Source: Nannochloropsis oceanica (lineage: Eukaryota; Sar; Eustigmatophyceae; Eustigmatales; Monodopsidaceae). From it: DNA of 64,000 nt. Made by a program: the position numbers and the translations under genes. The DNA is taken from assembly GCA_004519485.1 (NCBI GenBank), contig CP038129.1, forward strand, positions 1 through 64,000. The letters are read 5' to 3'. Of this stretch, positions 63,307-64,000 are shown piece by piece. The notes below the pieces were generated by a model, which searched no databases, was not told where the DNA came from, and worked only from the letters and a program-made list of their open reading frames with translations. Numbering within the stretch: the first letter of the stretch is position 1; the number at the start of each line of letters is the position of its first letter.

Positions 63307-64000
63307 GGTAACGGGTTCAGAATGTATGGTCCACGCCTCGTGTTCCTGTAGTTTGAGTTTGTGGTGGAGAGATAGAGAGGTAGAGTCAGTTCGTCGTGGC
63401 TTGGTCTGGCCGTCACATCGAGCCACTGCTACCTCTGCCACGGCATGCTCATACTTGCTTGCCTTGATGCTGCTGCTTGTGAGTCCAAGCCCATACGCAT
63501 CACAAACTCAAGTGGCCGCGGCCGCATATGGTGAGCGACAACACACAACTGACCTTGTGAACGTCGAATTGTCTAATCAGCAATAAAAACCACAGCAAAT
63601 TTTCGATTGGATAATACCATCCAGGCACCTATCGCTATAGGTTGTGAGGCCTTGCGAACCCGTGGGCGAGGGGGTTGGCATGGCGTGTGCGTCGCTCGTG
63701 TGTTGTACGCCCTTTGGGGGCTGTTGGGGGCTTTTTGATTGCTAATTGGCATGCCTACTCAGTATCTACGAGCGGCGCCGGCCATATTTCGCGCTGTATG
63801 GTCAAGCCCTGGCTGTCACTCTTGGAACGCGAGTATTGACATTACAGATGTCCTTGCTCTCAAGTTGGATCATCTGTTGCTTTGGATAAGGCACATTTTA
63901 CCCAGTCTTTTCAGCTTCTCATACCCATCCCGCCATACATACCACCACTACCACCACAGAGGGTTCTTGCTGGTGCCGCCTTGTTGCTCGTGCCATCTTC
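63307..64000. other. Upstream region of the NadA gene to the window edge
   Basis: About 700 bases with no recognised gene. The minus-strand frame of NadA is open to 63441. The last 100 bases are rich in C/A/T and may be the leader of a gene continuing to the right, but this is not supported further. Confidence 0.35.

Noticed and set aside
1-64000. Search by eye for transposons, LTR or virus-like elements, tRNA, rRNA and CRISPR-like arrays
   Set aside because: No transposase, reverse transcriptase, capsid or integrase motifs, no terminal repeats and no cloverleaf seen. The regular repeats are simple tetranucleotide, triplet or short minisatellite tracts. Divergent small RNAs could be missed without a covariance-model search.

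Overview
The window is nuclear DNA of a photosynthetic eukaryote with a compact, GC-rich genome. The best fit is a eustigmatophyte-type stramenopile (Nannochloropsis/Microchloropsis kind), but this is inferred, not proven. Genes on both strands are split by short GT-AG introns, many carrying CCCT or GGGA tetranucleotide tracts. Two proteins start with a signal peptide ending in an -A-F-/-S-F- motif, the bipartite plastid-targeting form of algae with complex plastids. Others look mitochondrial or peroxisomal. I saw no transposon, retroelement, viral element, rRNA, tRNA or CRISPR array.

Layout, left to right. The 3' end of an inositol-phosphate kinase (ITPK) lies at 104-970. A DnaJ-type zinc-finger protein of ORANGE/LQY1 style follows on the minus strand (2320-3511), then a two-TM RING-H2 ubiquitin ligase (4155-6464) and a 12-exon CorA magnesium transporter with two EF-hands (7608-12684). 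Next come a peroxisomal long-chain acyl-CoA synthetase (13562-15972), a charged protein of unknown role (17465-18566), a membrane-anchored ATP-grasp enzyme (19029-20336), splicing factor SPF30 (20816-22614), ribosomal protein eL30 (23301-24000) and ESCRT regulator VTA1 (24438-25637). A plastid-type omega-amidase (25966-27673) is divergent from the Fe-S assembly factor NAR1 (28004-30298). NDUFAF7 (30683-32500) is divergent from a prolyl-4-hydroxylase/GlcNAc-transferase fusion (32869-35465).

The second half is less dense. It has an ankyrin protein (36576-37514), COX assembly factor PET117 (39941-40198), a citrate-lyase-beta-like protein (41069-43461), an SNF1/CAMK-type kinase (45403-47540), a short-chain dehydrogenase (50231-51478), plastid acetylornithine aminotransferase (52079-53506), a very large lipase joined to a TLC-like membrane domain (54150-59660) and quinolinate synthase (60911-63306). 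Several stretches of 1-2 kb between them hold no gene I can support.

The neighbours do not form a pathway, as expected for such a genome, but organelle metabolism recurs: PET117 and NDUFAF7 serve the respiratory chain, NAR1 and NadA depend on Fe-S clusters, and LACS and the lipase act on lipids. The most unusual content is three multidomain architectures: EF-hand+CorA, prolyl hydroxylase+GlcNAc-transferase, and lipase+TLC. Exon boundaries were worked out by eye from splice sites and reading-frame phase. Where I list a full exon chain, all phases close exactly.
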